Shown in pieces: positions 46,753 through 55,612 of a stretch of DNA of 64,000 bases. Each line of letters opens with the position of its first letter. Within the stretch, counting starts at the first letter, position 1. Made by a program: the position numbers and the translations under genes. The notes under the pieces were generated by a model, which worked only from the letters and a program-made list of their open reading frames with translations, did no database searches and had not been told where the DNA came from. This DNA comes from Psychroflexus tropicus DSM 15496 (GTDB lineage: Bacteria; Bacteroidota; Bacteroidia; Flavobacteriales; Flavobacteriaceae), in NCBI RefSeq assembly GCF_000378765.1, contig NZ_KB905345.1:186001-250000 (forward strand), written 5' to 3'.

Positions 46753-47934
46753 ATGACAGATTTCATTTCGGAAACAGAATCTTTTGTATTGAATTTATTC
46801 AAAGATAAGCTATCTACAAGATTTGTTTACCATAATTTCAATCACACCCAAAGAGTTGTTGAAAATGCTAAGGTACTAGCAGAGGAACAAAATTTAAATA
46901 AAGAGGATAAAGAAGTATTAATTTTATCGGCCTGGTTGCATGACACTGGCTACACGGTATCAGAAAAAAATCATGAACAGGAAAGTAAACGCATCGCTAG
47001 AGAGTTTCTAGGACAACTAAATTATCCGGAAGCTTTGATTTCAAAAGTTGAAAGTACTATAGATGTAACCAGAATGGATGCTGAACCAGCAAATGAAATC
47101 GAAAGCATTCTAAAAGACGCAGATTGTTCTCATTTTGCTAAAGATACTTTTAAGGAAATAAGTGAATTACTAAGACAGGAATTAAACTTAAGAGGAGAAA
47201 AATACTCTGCTGAAGAATGGCGTGATCTCAATATTGAAATGCTATCTACCAAGCATCAGTTTTACTCCACTTATGCCATTAAAAACTGGAGTAGTAAAAA
47301 GCAACAGAATTTAATTGGATTGATTGAAGAAAGGGATAAGAAAAAACGTAAACACGAAAAGGAAAAACTTAAGGCAAAGTACAAAGCTCAATATAAAAAT
47401 GACAATCCAGAACGTAGTGTCCAAACTCTCTTTAGAACAACCTTAAGAAACCACATCAAACTAAGTGATATAGCAGATACTAAAGCTAATATTTTATTAT
47501 CTGTCAACGCCATTATTATATCCCTGGCGCTGGCCAATATCATTCCAAAACTTGATAACCCGAGTAATGAGCATTTGATGATTCCTACTTTAATTTTAAT
47601 TTGCTTTAGTGTAGCAGCAATTATTCTATCTATTTTATCTACCAGGCCCAATGTAACCTCTGGAGAATTTACCAAGGATCAAGTCAAAAACAGAGATATA
47701 AACATTCTATTTTTTGGAAATTTTCATAAAATGAAGTTCGACGACTACTTATGGGGTGTACAAGAGATAATGAAAGATAAAGACTATGTCTATGAAGCAT
47801 TGATAAAAGATCTTTATCTACTTGGAAAAGTGTTGGAACGTAAATACCGATTACTGAGATTAACTTACAATATTTTTATGCTAGGAATTATCATTTCCGT
47901 TGTAAGCTTTTTTATCGCCTTCAAGATTATTTAG
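46753..47934 (+). CDS. HD-domain phosphohydrolase fused to a Pycsar-type membrane effector domain (PycTM, DUF5706)
   Basis: 393 residues. The N-terminal ~160 residues are an HD phosphohydrolase domain: HNFNHTQRVV (His 31), AWLHDTGY (His 63-Asp 64) and KDADCSHF (Asp 124) supply the metal ligands. A basic, helical linker (about 195-225) leads to a C-terminal part that matches what I recall of the Pycsar effector TM family: TLRNHIKLSDIADTKANILL, membrane helices at about 246-264 and 276-296, TRPNVTSGEF, NILFFGNFHKM, and a last helix at about 374-392. In Pycsar, PycTM-type proteins respond to cCMP or cUMP made by a partner cyclase and damage the membrane. No cyclase gene is near. Similar HD fusions occur in flavobacteria; function untested as far as I know. 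Confidence 0.85.
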   Translation: MTDFISETESFVLNLFKDKLSTRFVYHNFNHTQRVVENAKVLAEEQNLNKEDKEVLILSAWLHDTGYTVSEKNHEQESKRIAREFLGQLNYPEALISKVESTIDVTRMDAEPANEIESILKDADCSHFAKDTFKEISELLRQELNLRGEKYSAEEWRDLNIEMLSTKHQFYSTYAIKNWSSKKQQNLIGLIEERDKKKRKHEKEKLKAKYKAQYKNDNPERSVQTLFRTTLRNHIKLSDIADTKANILLSVNAIIISLALANIIPKLDNPSNEHLMIPTLILICFSVAAIILSILSTRPNVTSGEFTKDQVKNRDINILFFGNFHKMKFDDYLWGVQEIMKDKDYVYEALIKDLYLLGKVLERKYRLLRLTYNIFMLGIIISVVSFFIAFKII

Positions 47935-47970
47935 CACAAAAAAAATATGACACAGCTGTAAAACAAGAAG

Positions 47971-50352
47971 TTAGGCTTTATTCTTCATCGTCTTTACAAG
48001 ATCGTCGTAAGTCATGCTTTTGGATTGATTTTCAGAATGATATAGAATACTTACTCTTATAGCCTTTAAACCAGAAACGCCTTGAAGATCTTCTACATCT
48101 AACACCTCAATGTTATTAGCAACATATTTTTTATGCTGTAGATATTTCAAATATTTTTGATACTCTTCTTCAGTTTCCTTTTGAGAGTAAACAATGGTAA
48201 GTTTTCCTTTAGAAGTAATACGTTCTTTTGTATTTTTTATTAAAGCCTTATCTATTCTCTTTTTAATAATTTCATACCTGGCATTATAAGAGCCGTCCAC
48301 ATCAAAGTGTTTTTCATCCATTCGATAGTGAATAGTAAGTGTATTATTAAAAGCTAAAATTAAAGATCTAGAACTCAATTTCAGGTCTTTCGTTTCTTGT
48401 ATTTTATAGAATTTGTTTTCCATTTCACACATCACATTAAGTTGCCATAGCCTTAGGTTTTCCAAGACAACTTCACTAAACTGTAAATCTTTAACGATAG
48501 ACTGACCTATGTACATGTTGTGCTCTACACCATCTGTTTTATACCTATCAAAATAATGAGGAAAGATTTTCTGAGCCTCTATTTGTTTTTGATCGATATA
48601 ACTCGCCATGGCATAATTAATTCTTGAGACACTTTCGTCAAACTCATCCCGATTTTTATGAAAGGCTTTAGCACCAGATTCTGTTTTATTCAAATAGGAT
48701 ATAACTGCTGCTTTGCTAGAAGGAACATTCGCTTTGATGTGTTCAAGGACAGGAATAATATCCTCAGTGAACAAATGGTTAGCTTTCTCTTCTGAAGAAG
48801 CAGATATTCCTTCAGACAATTCAGTAAGTGTATCTGAAATTCTATAACCTAACTGCTCATAAATAGGGATAGATTGAGTTTCGTAAGCTGAATTGATAAT
48901 ATTTAACACTTGATTTAGCTGATGAATCAGATCATTCTGAACTGCTTTATTACGCTGAGTCGAGGAACTCGCAATATCGATTTGGCCAAATAAAGGATGG
49001 ACGTTTTTAAATGTAATGTCTTTTAATTCATAATCAGTTTTGCTTGATTTTTCAGTATATAAGCGTTCAGCTTCCTCTTTAAATTTCCATTCTACGCTAG
49101 GATGTATAGAAGTATACTCACTCTGTATAATTGCTTTAATTCTGTTTCGGCGATCTTGTCTTAAGTTTTCAACAGTTTCTGCTATATAGGGAACAATATC
49201 ATCTAGCTTGGTTGCATTTATATTATTTAAATCGTTTTTAGCATAACTCACCAATTCAAGAATGGCTAATAGTTTGTTGTTTTTGCTAACAGGAGCTAAT
49301 ACAACAGACTTTATCCCCTTGGATTTTAAATGAGCAGCAAATTTATTGGAGGGATTTTTTTCGGTATAAAGATCAACATCTGTAATACTAAAATAGCGAT
49401 GCTGCTCAACGATAGACTGGTATGCCCCATGACAAAAGGCTTCTCTGCACCCATTTTCAGAAATTGAATCTAGAATATAACTTTCTATAAAATTGGAATT
49501 TGTGTTCTGAAATTTTTCATTTTCATCGTCAAACAAAGCAAAACCAAACTCAAGCTTTGGTAAATTAAAAATTGCTTTTAAAATTCTGGACATTTTAAGC
49601 GACACCGCCTTTGAGTCAGAAAAAATATTATTATTGAGTAAAAGTGTTTTTATTTCTGAGATACTATTATCTGAAGTGATATCTGTAAAATTCAAAATGG
49701 CAAAGCCTTTAAAGATCCAGGAATTAGGAGGAAATTTTTCTTTCCAAAATTCAATATCGTCGTGCCTTTTCAGTAATTCATCCAGGTCATCTTCAGTAAT
49801 ATCGACGGCCTCTTTAGTAGGTATTAACTCTACAAAGTCTGCATTGACAAACAATCTATAATTCCTAAAATTTCCATTGGCATCGGGAACATCGTAATAT
49901 TCGGGTCTAAAAAAGTCTACATTGTAATTGTAATAGGTATTTAGGATGATGATACACGCTAAAATGTAATCCTTTTCAATATTGAAGTTTCTTGGTAAAA
50001 ACTGGAAGTTTTTGTCTGGAACTGCTTCTAGTATTCGCTCAAACCTTTTGGTTTTTCTAAATATTTTATTTCTAAAGGGAACGGTTGCGACCTTAATTTC
50101 ATTGTTTGTTAATACGTCTGGAAAAAGATCGTCCAAAAGGATTTTTATTTGATCTTTATACTGTTCAAGATTCTCAAAATCATCTAAACCTTCAAAAAGT
50201 TCTGGATAAGATTTTGAAAAATCAATAATCCCCTGAATATAATTTTTAGAGACTGGATTTTGCTCTTTATCTAAGCGTTCCTTAAAATTATCAAGGATTT
50301 TTTGAAAGCTTAATTTTATTTGAAAAGGGTATACCTCTTTATAATAGTCCAT
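47971..50352 (-). CDS. Large GAF-containing protein of unknown function
   Basis: 793 residues, no signal peptide or membrane segment. The N-terminal ~280 residues are helical and unassigned. A GAF-like domain lies at about 285-400 (CREAFCHGAYQSI...KGIKSVVLAPVSKNNKLLAILELVS). The C-terminal ~380 residues are helical and end in a small alpha/beta part (GKLTIVYSQKETEEEYQKYL). GAF domains bind small ligands including cyclic nucleotides. There is no kinase, cyclase or diesterase signature. It converges on the HD-PycTM gene with a 36-base gap and diverges from the TlpA-like gene. I recall comparable proteins in other flavobacteria annotated only as GAF domain proteins. A -7 element (TAGTTTTG) lies upstream on the minus strand. 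Confidence 0.7.
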   Translation of the reverse strand: MDYYKEVYPFQIKLSFQKILDNFKERLDKEQNPVSKNYIQGIIDFSKSYPELFEGLDDFENLEQYKDQIKILLDDLFPDVLTNNEIKVATVPFRNKIFRKTKRFERILEAVPDKNFQFLPRNFNIEKDYILACIIILNTYYNYNVDFFRPEYYDVPDANGNFRNYRLFVNADFVELIPTKEAVDITEDDLDELLKRHDDIEFWKEKFPPNSWIFKGFAILNFTDITSDNSISEIKTLLLNNNIFSDSKAVSLKMSRILKAIFNLPKLEFGFALFDDENEKFQNTNSNFIESYILDSISENGCREAFCHGAYQSIVEQHRYFSITDVDLYTEKNPSNKFAAHLKSKGIKSVVLAPVSKNNKLLAILELVSYAKNDLNNINATKLDDIVPYIAETVENLRQDRRNRIKAIIQSEYTSIHPSVEWKFKEEAERLYTEKSSKTDYELKDITFKNVHPLFGQIDIASSSTQRNKAVQNDLIHQLNQVLNIINSAYETQSIPIYEQLGYRISDTLTELSEGISASSEEKANHLFTEDIIPVLEHIKANVPSSKAAVISYLNKTESGAKAFHKNRDEFDESVSRINYAMASYIDQKQIEAQKIFPHYFDRYKTDGVEHNMYIGQSIVKDLQFSEVVLENLRLWQLNVMCEMENKFYKIQETKDLKLSSRSLILAFNNTLTIHYRMDEKHFDVDGSYNARYEIIKKRIDKALIKNTKERITSKGKLTIVYSQKETEEEYQKYLKYLQHKKYVANNIEVLDVEDLQGVSGLKAIRVSILYHSENQSKSMTYDDLVKTMKNKA

Positions 50353-50370
50353 AACTTAATATAAGGCTTT

Positions 50371-50378
50371 CAAAACTA
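50371..50378 (-). promoter_or_regulatory. -7 promoter element for the GAF protein gene
   Basis: On the minus strand TAGTTTTG, a full match to TAnnTTTG, 18 bases before the start at 50352. Confidence 0.45.
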
Positions 50379-50472
50379 TTGATGTCATCCTTAGTAGACT
50401 TTAACTTAAGATAGTTTTATCATTATATGCCAAATTATCTGCATCTTAGTCTGTAACTCTTCGTAAGAGTAT

Positions 50473-50480
50473 TATTTTTG
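50473..50480 (+). promoter_or_regulatory. -7 promoter element for the TlpA-like gene
   Basis: TATTTTTG, a full match to TAnnTTTG, 19 bases before the ATG at 50500. Confidence 0.5.
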
Positions 50481-50499
50481 TTGTCAAATTAAAATTACA

Positions 50500-51606
50500 A
50501 TGAAATTTATACTCAGTTTTTTTTCACTTTTACTTTTTATAGGTTGTAATACTTCCAATTCGAACCTTAAAGCGACGATTGATAATGTTGAAGATGGAAC
50601 TAATGTGTATTTGACACAACTTGGGCCTCAAAATATTCCAATTCCACTAGATACTACACAGGTTCAAAACAATACTTTTGAGTTTGATCTGAAAGAAGTT
50701 AACCAGGATATTAATCTAATTCAGATTGAAGGCGTTAATGGAAATTTAATATTCATTAACGACGCAGAAAGTATAAAAGTTGAAGCTTCCAAAGATAACT
50801 TGAGAAGTTCTAAAATTGAGGCCGGGCAACATAACAAGCTGCTGAAAAAATACATCAACTTGATTACGAGTTATTCTAAAGAAAAAAACTTCATCAAGTC
50901 TGAACAACAAAAAGCGATTCAACAACAAGATGAAATAGCTGTCTTAGACTATAGACTAGATTTAGAAGCTATTGACAAGGAAGCTAATGAAGCTTCTATA
51001 AATTTTATTAAAGAAAACACCCATTCCATTGTAGGTATGATGGCTTTATCTGATGCCATGAGCTCAAAATCTATCCCCCTTAATAAAATGAAATCCCTAT
51101 ATGATAATTATAAAGGAGAAGTAAAAGATACTCCGCTAGGAAAAAAATTAGGACAAAATATTGCAAAAATTGGCGCAACAGATATCGGTGCTGAAGCACC
51201 TCAATTTTCTGGACCAAACCCAGATGGAGATATCATATCCTTAGACGAAGCTATGGGTAAGGTGACTTTAATAGACTTTTGGGCTTCCTGGTGTAAACCC
51301 TGCAGAATAGAAAATCCTAACATTGTAAGTATTTATAATGACTATAAGGATAGTGGATTTAATGTCATTGGTGTTTCTTTAGATAAACCCAATCGTAAAG
51401 ATGCCTGGGAAAAAGCCATTGCTGATGATAATTTAGAATGGAATCATGTTTCTAACCTCAAACACTGGCAGGAACCTATCGCTCAAAAGTATGGAGTAAG
51501 AGCAATTCCTGCAGCCTTTTTAATTGACGAGAATGGGATTATAATAGGAAAAGACTTAAGAGGTGATGACCTAAGGAATAAGGTGAAAGAAGCCTTAGGA
51601 GAATAA
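50500..51606 (+). CDS. TlpA-like thiol-disulfide oxidoreductase lipoprotein (DUF4369 + thioredoxin)
   Basis: 368 residues. Lipoprotein signal (LLLFIGCNTSNS), a beta-rich DUF4369-type N-terminal domain (about 24-115), a helical linker, and a C-terminal redoxin domain with DFWASWCKPCR (Cys 265 and Cys 268, CxxC), GVSLDKPNRKDAWEKAI and the cis-Pro segment RAIPAAFLID. The active site faces the periplasm; relatives reduce or isomerise disulfides, for example in cytochrome or outer-membrane protein maturation. A bidirectional terminator follows. Confidence 0.92.
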   Translation: MKFILSFFSLLLFIGCNTSNSNLKATIDNVEDGTNVYLTQLGPQNIPIPLDTTQVQNNTFEFDLKEVNQDINLIQIEGVNGNLIFINDAESIKVEASKDNLRSSKIEAGQHNKLLKKYINLITSYSKEKNFIKSEQQKAIQQQDEIAVLDYRLDLEAIDKEANEASINFIKENTHSIVGMMALSDAMSSKSIPLNKMKSLYDNYKGEVKDTPLGKKLGQNIAKIGATDIGAEAPQFSGPNPDGDIISLDEAMGKVTLIDFWASWCKPCRIENPNIVSIYNDYKDSGFNVIGVSLDKPNRKDAWEKAIADDNLEWNHVSNLKHWQEPIAQKYGVRAIPAAFLIDENGIIIGKDLRGDDLRNKVKEALGE

Positions 51607-51621
51607 TCCTTTCTAATATAA

Positions 51622-51655
51622 AAAAGCTGATAAGTAAAAACTTATCAGCTTTTTA
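51622..51655. terminator. Bidirectional rho-independent terminator
   Basis: 14-bp perfect stem AAAAGCTGATAAGT with its complement around a 4-base loop, with an A-run on the left and a T-run on the right. It lies between the convergent TlpA-like and ndh genes. Confidence 0.92.
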
Positions 51656-51671
51656 ATTTTGTCTTACCTTA

Positions 51672-52967
51672 TCAATCAGGTGATTTTAATTTTGCGGCCT
51701 TAAAAGGTCTCACAATCAATCTTGCAGCTCTATCGTAATTGATGTAGCTATAGGTCCAATTAAAAAAGGTAACGATTCTATTTCTAAATCCAACCAAAAA
51801 CCAAAGATGAACAAACATCCATACCAACCAGGCAAATGCTCCACCAAATTTGATTTTATCTAAATCTACTACAGCTTTATTTCTTCCTACCGTAGCCATT
51901 GTACCCTTATCGAAATAATCAAAAGGTAAAAGTTTTTGTTTGTTTAGGGTCCTTAGCAGGTTTTTAGCAAGATGTTCACCCTGTTGTATGGCAGGTTGAG
52001 CCACCATAGGATGACCTTTAGGGAACCCTTCACTAATCATTAAAGCAATATCTCCAATAGCAAAGATATTTTCATAACCTTCTACTTGATTAAAAGCATT
52101 GACATTATAACGATTTGCTTTCTCCATGAGCGCTTCACCTTTTAAACCCTCTATGGCAGCTCCGGTGACGCCAGCACTCCAAATGAAAGTTTCAGCATGA
52201 AAGCTAAGCTCTTCGTTATTCGTTTTTACAATCTTATCGTCATACGATTTAACAAATGTATTTAGATGTATCTCTACCCCTAAATCTTCAAGATATTTTT
52301 GAGCGTTTGCAGAGGACTTTTCACTCATAGGAGGCAATACGCGATCCATGCCTTCTATTAAATGAATGTGAATATCTTCTGGGTTGATATCTTGATAGTC
52401 TTTCGGTATGACATGCTTCCTTAACTCTGCAATAGCTCCACTTAATTCAACTCCAGTAGGACCAGCTCCGGCAACTACAAAATTCAATAAGGCTTTTCTT
52501 CTTTCTGGATCCTTTGTGAATGTTGCTTCTTCAAAATTTTCCAAAATCAAGCTTCTTAAATTTAAGGCTTGAGGAACTGTTTTCATCCAGATCGCATTCT
52601 CTTCAACACTTTTGTTGCCAAAAAAATTGGTTTTGGAACCGGTTGCAATGACTAGGTAGTCATACGTGACCTCCCCAATATTGGTTTCAACAATTTGTTG
52701 CTTATCATCGATGTGGCTTACTTCTGCCATCCTAAAGTAAGCATCCTTATTTTTTTTCAGGATTTTTCGGATAGGATAAGCGATAGAATCTGGTTCTAGA
52801 CCAGAGGTCGATACTTGATATAAAAGGGGTTGAAACGTATGGTAATTTCTCTTATCCAGCATCACCACTTGAAATGGTTTCTTCTCAAGATGTCTAGCCA
52901 AACTTACACCACCAAATCCTCCACCTATAATGACTACTCTTGGTAGATCAGTTACTGGAATGTTCAT
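51672..52967 (-). CDS. ndh: Type II NADH dehydrogenase (NAD(P)/FAD-dependent oxidoreductase)
   Basis: 431 residues. Single-subunit, non-proton-pumping NADH:quinone oxidoreductase type. FAD-binding start VVIIGGGFGGVSLARHLEKK (GxGxxG), then LLYQVSTSGLEPDSIAYPIR, a second dinucleotide fold with VAGAGPTGVELSGAIAELR, and the FAD-ribityl segment IFAIGDIALM, followed by HPMVAQPAIQQG (quinone-site type AQxAxQ). The C-terminus has a hydrophobic, amphipathic membrane-association region (WLVWMFVHLWFLVGFRNRI). Convergent with the TlpA-like gene and divergent from the second ECF sigma gene. Confidence 0.9.
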   Translation of the reverse strand: MNIPVTDLPRVVIIGGGFGGVSLARHLEKKPFQVVMLDKRNYHTFQPLLYQVSTSGLEPDSIAYPIRKILKKNKDAYFRMAEVSHIDDKQQIVETNIGEVTYDYLVIATGSKTNFFGNKSVEENAIWMKTVPQALNLRSLILENFEEATFTKDPERRKALLNFVVAGAGPTGVELSGAIAELRKHVIPKDYQDINPEDIHIHLIEGMDRVLPPMSEKSSANAQKYLEDLGVEIHLNTFVKSYDDKIVKTNNEELSFHAETFIWSAGVTGAAIEGLKGEALMEKANRYNVNAFNQVEGYENIFAIGDIALMISEGFPKGHPMVAQPAIQQGEHLAKNLLRTLNKQKLLPFDYFDKGTMATVGRNKAVVDLDKIKFGGAFAWLVWMFVHLWFLVGFRNRIVTFFNWTYSYINYDRAARLIVRPFKAAKLKSPD

Positions 52968-53058
52968 AAAAATGTGTTTATTTCAAATTTAATTGAAAAT
53001 ACAGCCAAGTTTGTAACTTTTGATAATTTTAACGACATATAAATAGACTTTAAGCGTT

Positions 53059-53553
53059 TTGAGGAAAAAACAAGAAGCTGAATTTTTAGGTTTACTCGAG
53101 AAGCATCAAAACATTGTACACAAAATTTGTAGGATGTACACCTATGATGAAGCTACTCATAAAGATCTATTTCAGGAGATATCTATTCAACTGTGGAAAG
53201 CTTATCCGAAATTTCGAGCAGAATCAAAATTTAGTACCTGGATGTATCGAGTATCATTAAATACGGCAATAACGCTTTATCGGAAGAAAAAAAGAAACGT
53301 TCAAACCCTACCATGGGAAAGTTTTGATTTTAAAATTTCAGCAGAGGACTATGACAGCACCCTAGACGATAATTTAAAATTAATGTATGCGGCCATCAAA
53401 GAATTAAATGATATCGATAAAGCCTTGGTTTTGCTCTACCTGGAGGATAAACCTTATACAGAAATTTCAGAAACACTTGGAATTTCTGAAGTGAATGCAA
53501 GAGTGAAAATGAATAGAGTGAAAACCAAATTAAAAAACATTTTGAATCCTTAA
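53059..53553 (+). CDS. ECF RNA polymerase sigma factor (second)
   Basis: 164 residues. Region 2: HKDLFQEISIQLWKAYPKF and FSTWMYRVSLNTAITLYRKKKR; region 4: LYLEDKPYTEISETLGISEVNARVKMNRVKTKLK. The start is a TTG at 53059: the frame has a TAG five codons upstream and no ATG before the conserved domain. The next gene starts 3 bases after its stop and encodes a membrane protein that may be the anti-sigma factor. Divergent from ndh. Confidence 0.9.
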   Translation: MRKKQEAEFLGLLEKHQNIVHKICRMYTYDEATHKDLFQEISIQLWKAYPKFRAESKFSTWMYRVSLNTAITLYRKKKRNVQTLPWESFDFKISAEDYDSTLDDNLKLMYAAIKELNDIDKALVLLYLEDKPYTEISETLGISEVNARVKMNRVKTKLKNILNP

Positions 53554-53556
53554 TTT

Positions 53557-54162
53557 ATGGATGAATTAGACCTAATTAAAAAAGACTGGCAAAAGAGAAA
53601 TCAGGATTTGCCAAAATATACAAAAGAAGAGCTAATGCCGATGATACATAAGAAATCCTCTTCTAGTGTGAAATGGATTTTTATCATAAGTATCTTAGAG
53701 TTTGCTTTATGGATCATTATTGAAATTCTAAGTTCCGGACAAAACCCTCTTCAACTTATCGAAGGAGAGGTTTTCTATTGGTTCATGAGAATTTCCACGG
53801 TGCTGAATTACATTGTCCTTATAGGATTTATCATCTTGTTTTTTAGAAATTATTTAAGAATACAAGTTACAGATTCTGCTAAAAACCTCATGCGACAGAT
53901 TATAAAGACGAGACTCACAGTGAAATACTACGTACGCTACAATATTATTTTTTTTACGATAGTGTTCATTCTAGCGTCTTTCAAGGTAATTTCTGGTCAG
54001 ACCGAACTTTATAGTGAAGAATTCTGGATCATCACAGGTGTTATGGCATTTATTCTGTTGATTATTATAGGCTTCCTACTGCTTTTTTATCACGTACTCT
54101 ACGGAATATTGACTAAACGTCTTCATAAAAACTACAAAATCATCAATCAAATGGAAATGTAG
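53557..54162 (+). CDS. Four-helix membrane protein, candidate anti-sigma partner
   Basis: 201 residues. A cytosolic N-terminal segment of about 35 residues (DELDLIKKDWQKRNQDLPKYT), then hydrophobic helices at about 38-58, 77-97, 127-146 and 156-181. The short, charged N-terminus before the first helix and the position 3 bases after an ECF sigma gene suggest that it holds the sigma factor at the membrane, as in other sigma/membrane-protein pairs. There is no zinc motif or known family, so the role is inferred from context alone. Confidence 0.6.
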   Translation: MDELDLIKKDWQKRNQDLPKYTKEELMPMIHKKSSSSVKWIFIISILEFALWIIIEILSSGQNPLQLIEGEVFYWFMRISTVLNYIVLIGFIILFFRNYLRIQVTDSAKNLMRQIIKTRLTVKYYVRYNIIFFTIVFILASFKVISGQTELYSEEFWIITGVMAFILLIIIGFLLLFYHVLYGILTKRLHKNYKIINQMEM

Positions 54163-54164
54163 TT

Positions 54165-55061
54165 TTAAGCTCTAGGATGATATTTCTCCATTACAGATCT
54201 TAAGTGAGATTTGTCTAAATGCATATACACTTCAGTCGTAGTAATACTCTCATGGCCAAGCATTTGTTGAATCACATGCAAATTAGCTCCATTTTCTAAT
54301 AAGTGCGTGGCAAATGAGTGTCTAAAAGTGTGCGGACTAACGGTTTTACTAAAATTTGCAGACTTAGCAAGTTGTTTCACAATAGTAAAAATCATTGCAC
54401 GAGTGAGTTGAGCGCCCCGCCGGTTTAAAAACAGAATATCATTAAATTCTGGTTTTATCTGCTGTTCATTTCTAATCTGGTTTTTGTAAAGATTGATATA
54501 CTTTTGAGTATAATCGTTGATGGGCACAAGACGCTCCTTGTTGCCCTTCCCCAATACCTTTATATAACCCTCGTCAAAATAAAGATGAGAGAGCTTTAAG
54601 CTGATTAATTCACTTACTCGAAGGCCGCATCCATAAAGCGTTTCAATGATGGCCTTATTACGTTGACCTTGAGGGTGGGATAAATCTATAGCGTCGATGA
54701 GTTGATCGATCTCTTGGGTTGACAATGTGTCTGGTAGTTGTCGCCCTAACCGTGGAGATTCTATCAATTCTAATGGATTAGTACTACGGTAGTCTTCAAA
54801 AATCAGGAAGTCGAAAAAACTTTTTAGCCCAGATATGAGTCTGGATTGAGAGCGTTCACTTAATAGTTTTGAAATGATATAAATGAAATTTTGGACTATT
54901 TCTTCATCTATAGTAATTGGAGAAACATCTGTTTCAAATTCCGAAAGGTAATTAGTGAGTTTAAGGATGTCTAGCCGATAATTTTCCACTGTATTATCGG
55001 CTAAACCCCTTTCTATTTTGAGAAAATAGGTATAATCTTGAATTGCTTGCTGCCATTTCAT
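54165..55061 (-). CDS. xerD: Site-specific tyrosine recombinase
   Basis: 298 residues. N-terminal SAM-like core-binding domain (WQQAIQDYTYFLKIERGLADNTVENYR) and catalytic domain with the Arg in YGCGLRVSELISL, the HTFRHSFATHLLENGANLHVI segment (HxxR) and nucleophile Tyr in TTTEVYMHLDK. Length, motifs and chromosomal setting fit XerD, which resolves chromosome dimers at dif with a XerC partner; no sign of a prophage or integron around it. Convergent with the four-helix membrane protein gene (2-base gap). Confidence 0.92.
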   Translation of the reverse strand: MKWQQAIQDYTYFLKIERGLADNTVENYRLDILKLTNYLSEFETDVSPITIDEEIVQNFIYIISKLLSERSQSRLISGLKSFFDFLIFEDYRSTNPLELIESPRLGRQLPDTLSTQEIDQLIDAIDLSHPQGQRNKAIIETLYGCGLRVSELISLKLSHLYFDEGYIKVLGKGNKERLVPINDYTQKYINLYKNQIRNEQQIKPEFNDILFLNRRGAQLTRAMIFTIVKQLAKSANFSKTVSPHTFRHSFATHLLENGANLHVIQQMLGHESITTTEVYMHLDKSHLRSVMEKYHPRA

Positions 55062-55132
55062 GCTACCAAATTACACTATTATGGATAAGAATATCAAAGT
55101 TGGAAAAGCAATTCTGAAATAGTTTCTTATAA

Positions 55133-55582
55133 TTATAAGATTTGCTCTGCGTGAGCTTTTGTTTTTACCTTGGTAATCACCTCCTCAAGGACAGAATCTT
55201 CATTTATGATAAATGTAGTTCTATGAATGCCCTCATACTCTTTACCCATAAACTTCTTAGGTCCCCAGACTCCAAAGGCTTTGATGACTTCTTTATCTTC
55301 ATCTGCCAAAAGAGGAAATGGCAGTTCGTACTTTGCTTTGAAATTTTGTTGACGTTTAGGAGAATCTGCACTTACCCCTAAAATTTCGTAGCCTTGAGAT
55401 TGAAGGGCTTTCCAGTTATCTCTCAAATTACAAGCCTCTGCAGTACACCCAGGCGTACTAGCTTTAGGATAAAAGAAAACTACTAGCTTTTTACCCTTAT
55501 AGTCCTCCAAAGTATGAGTATTTCCATCCTGGTCTTTTGCTTCAAATTTTGGAGCTTTATCTCCAGCTTCTAGTGTTGTCAT
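55133..55582 (-). CDS. bcp: Thioredoxin-dependent thiol peroxidase (Bcp/PrxQ type)
   Basis: 149 residues. Reduces hydrogen and alkyl peroxides with thioredoxin. The peroxidatic Cys 46 is in KASTPGCTAEACNL with the resolving Cys 51 five residues on, the CxxxxC arrangement of the PrxQ group. No signal peptide. Divergent from nth with a 30-base spacer. Confidence 0.95.
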   Translation of the reverse strand: MTTLEAGDKAPKFEAKDQDGNTHTLEDYKGKKLVVFFYPKASTPGCTAEACNLRDNWKALQSQGYEILGVSADSPKRQQNFKAKYELPFPLLADEDKEVIKAFGVWGPKKFMGKEYEGIHRTTFIINEDSVLEEVITKVKTKAHAEQIL

Positions 55583-55588
55583 AATTCC

Positions 55589-55596
55589 TATTTTTG
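55589..55596 (+). promoter_or_regulatory. -7 promoter element for nth
   Basis: TATTTTTG, a full match to TAnnTTTG, 16 bases before the ATG at 55613, inside the short bcp-nth spacer. Confidence 0.5.
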
Positions 55597-55612
55597 TCTA
55601 AAAGTACAGGAA

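Noticed and set aside
46753-47934. A complete Pycsar operon at this place
   Set aside because: The membrane effector domain is present, but no gene in the window carries a cyclase signature. A defence island is also not supported: neighbours look like envelope and housekeeping genes.
54165-55061. Integrase of a mobile element or prophage
   Set aside because: The recombinase is of XerD length and motif pattern, and no phage, integron or attachment-site repeats are nearby.
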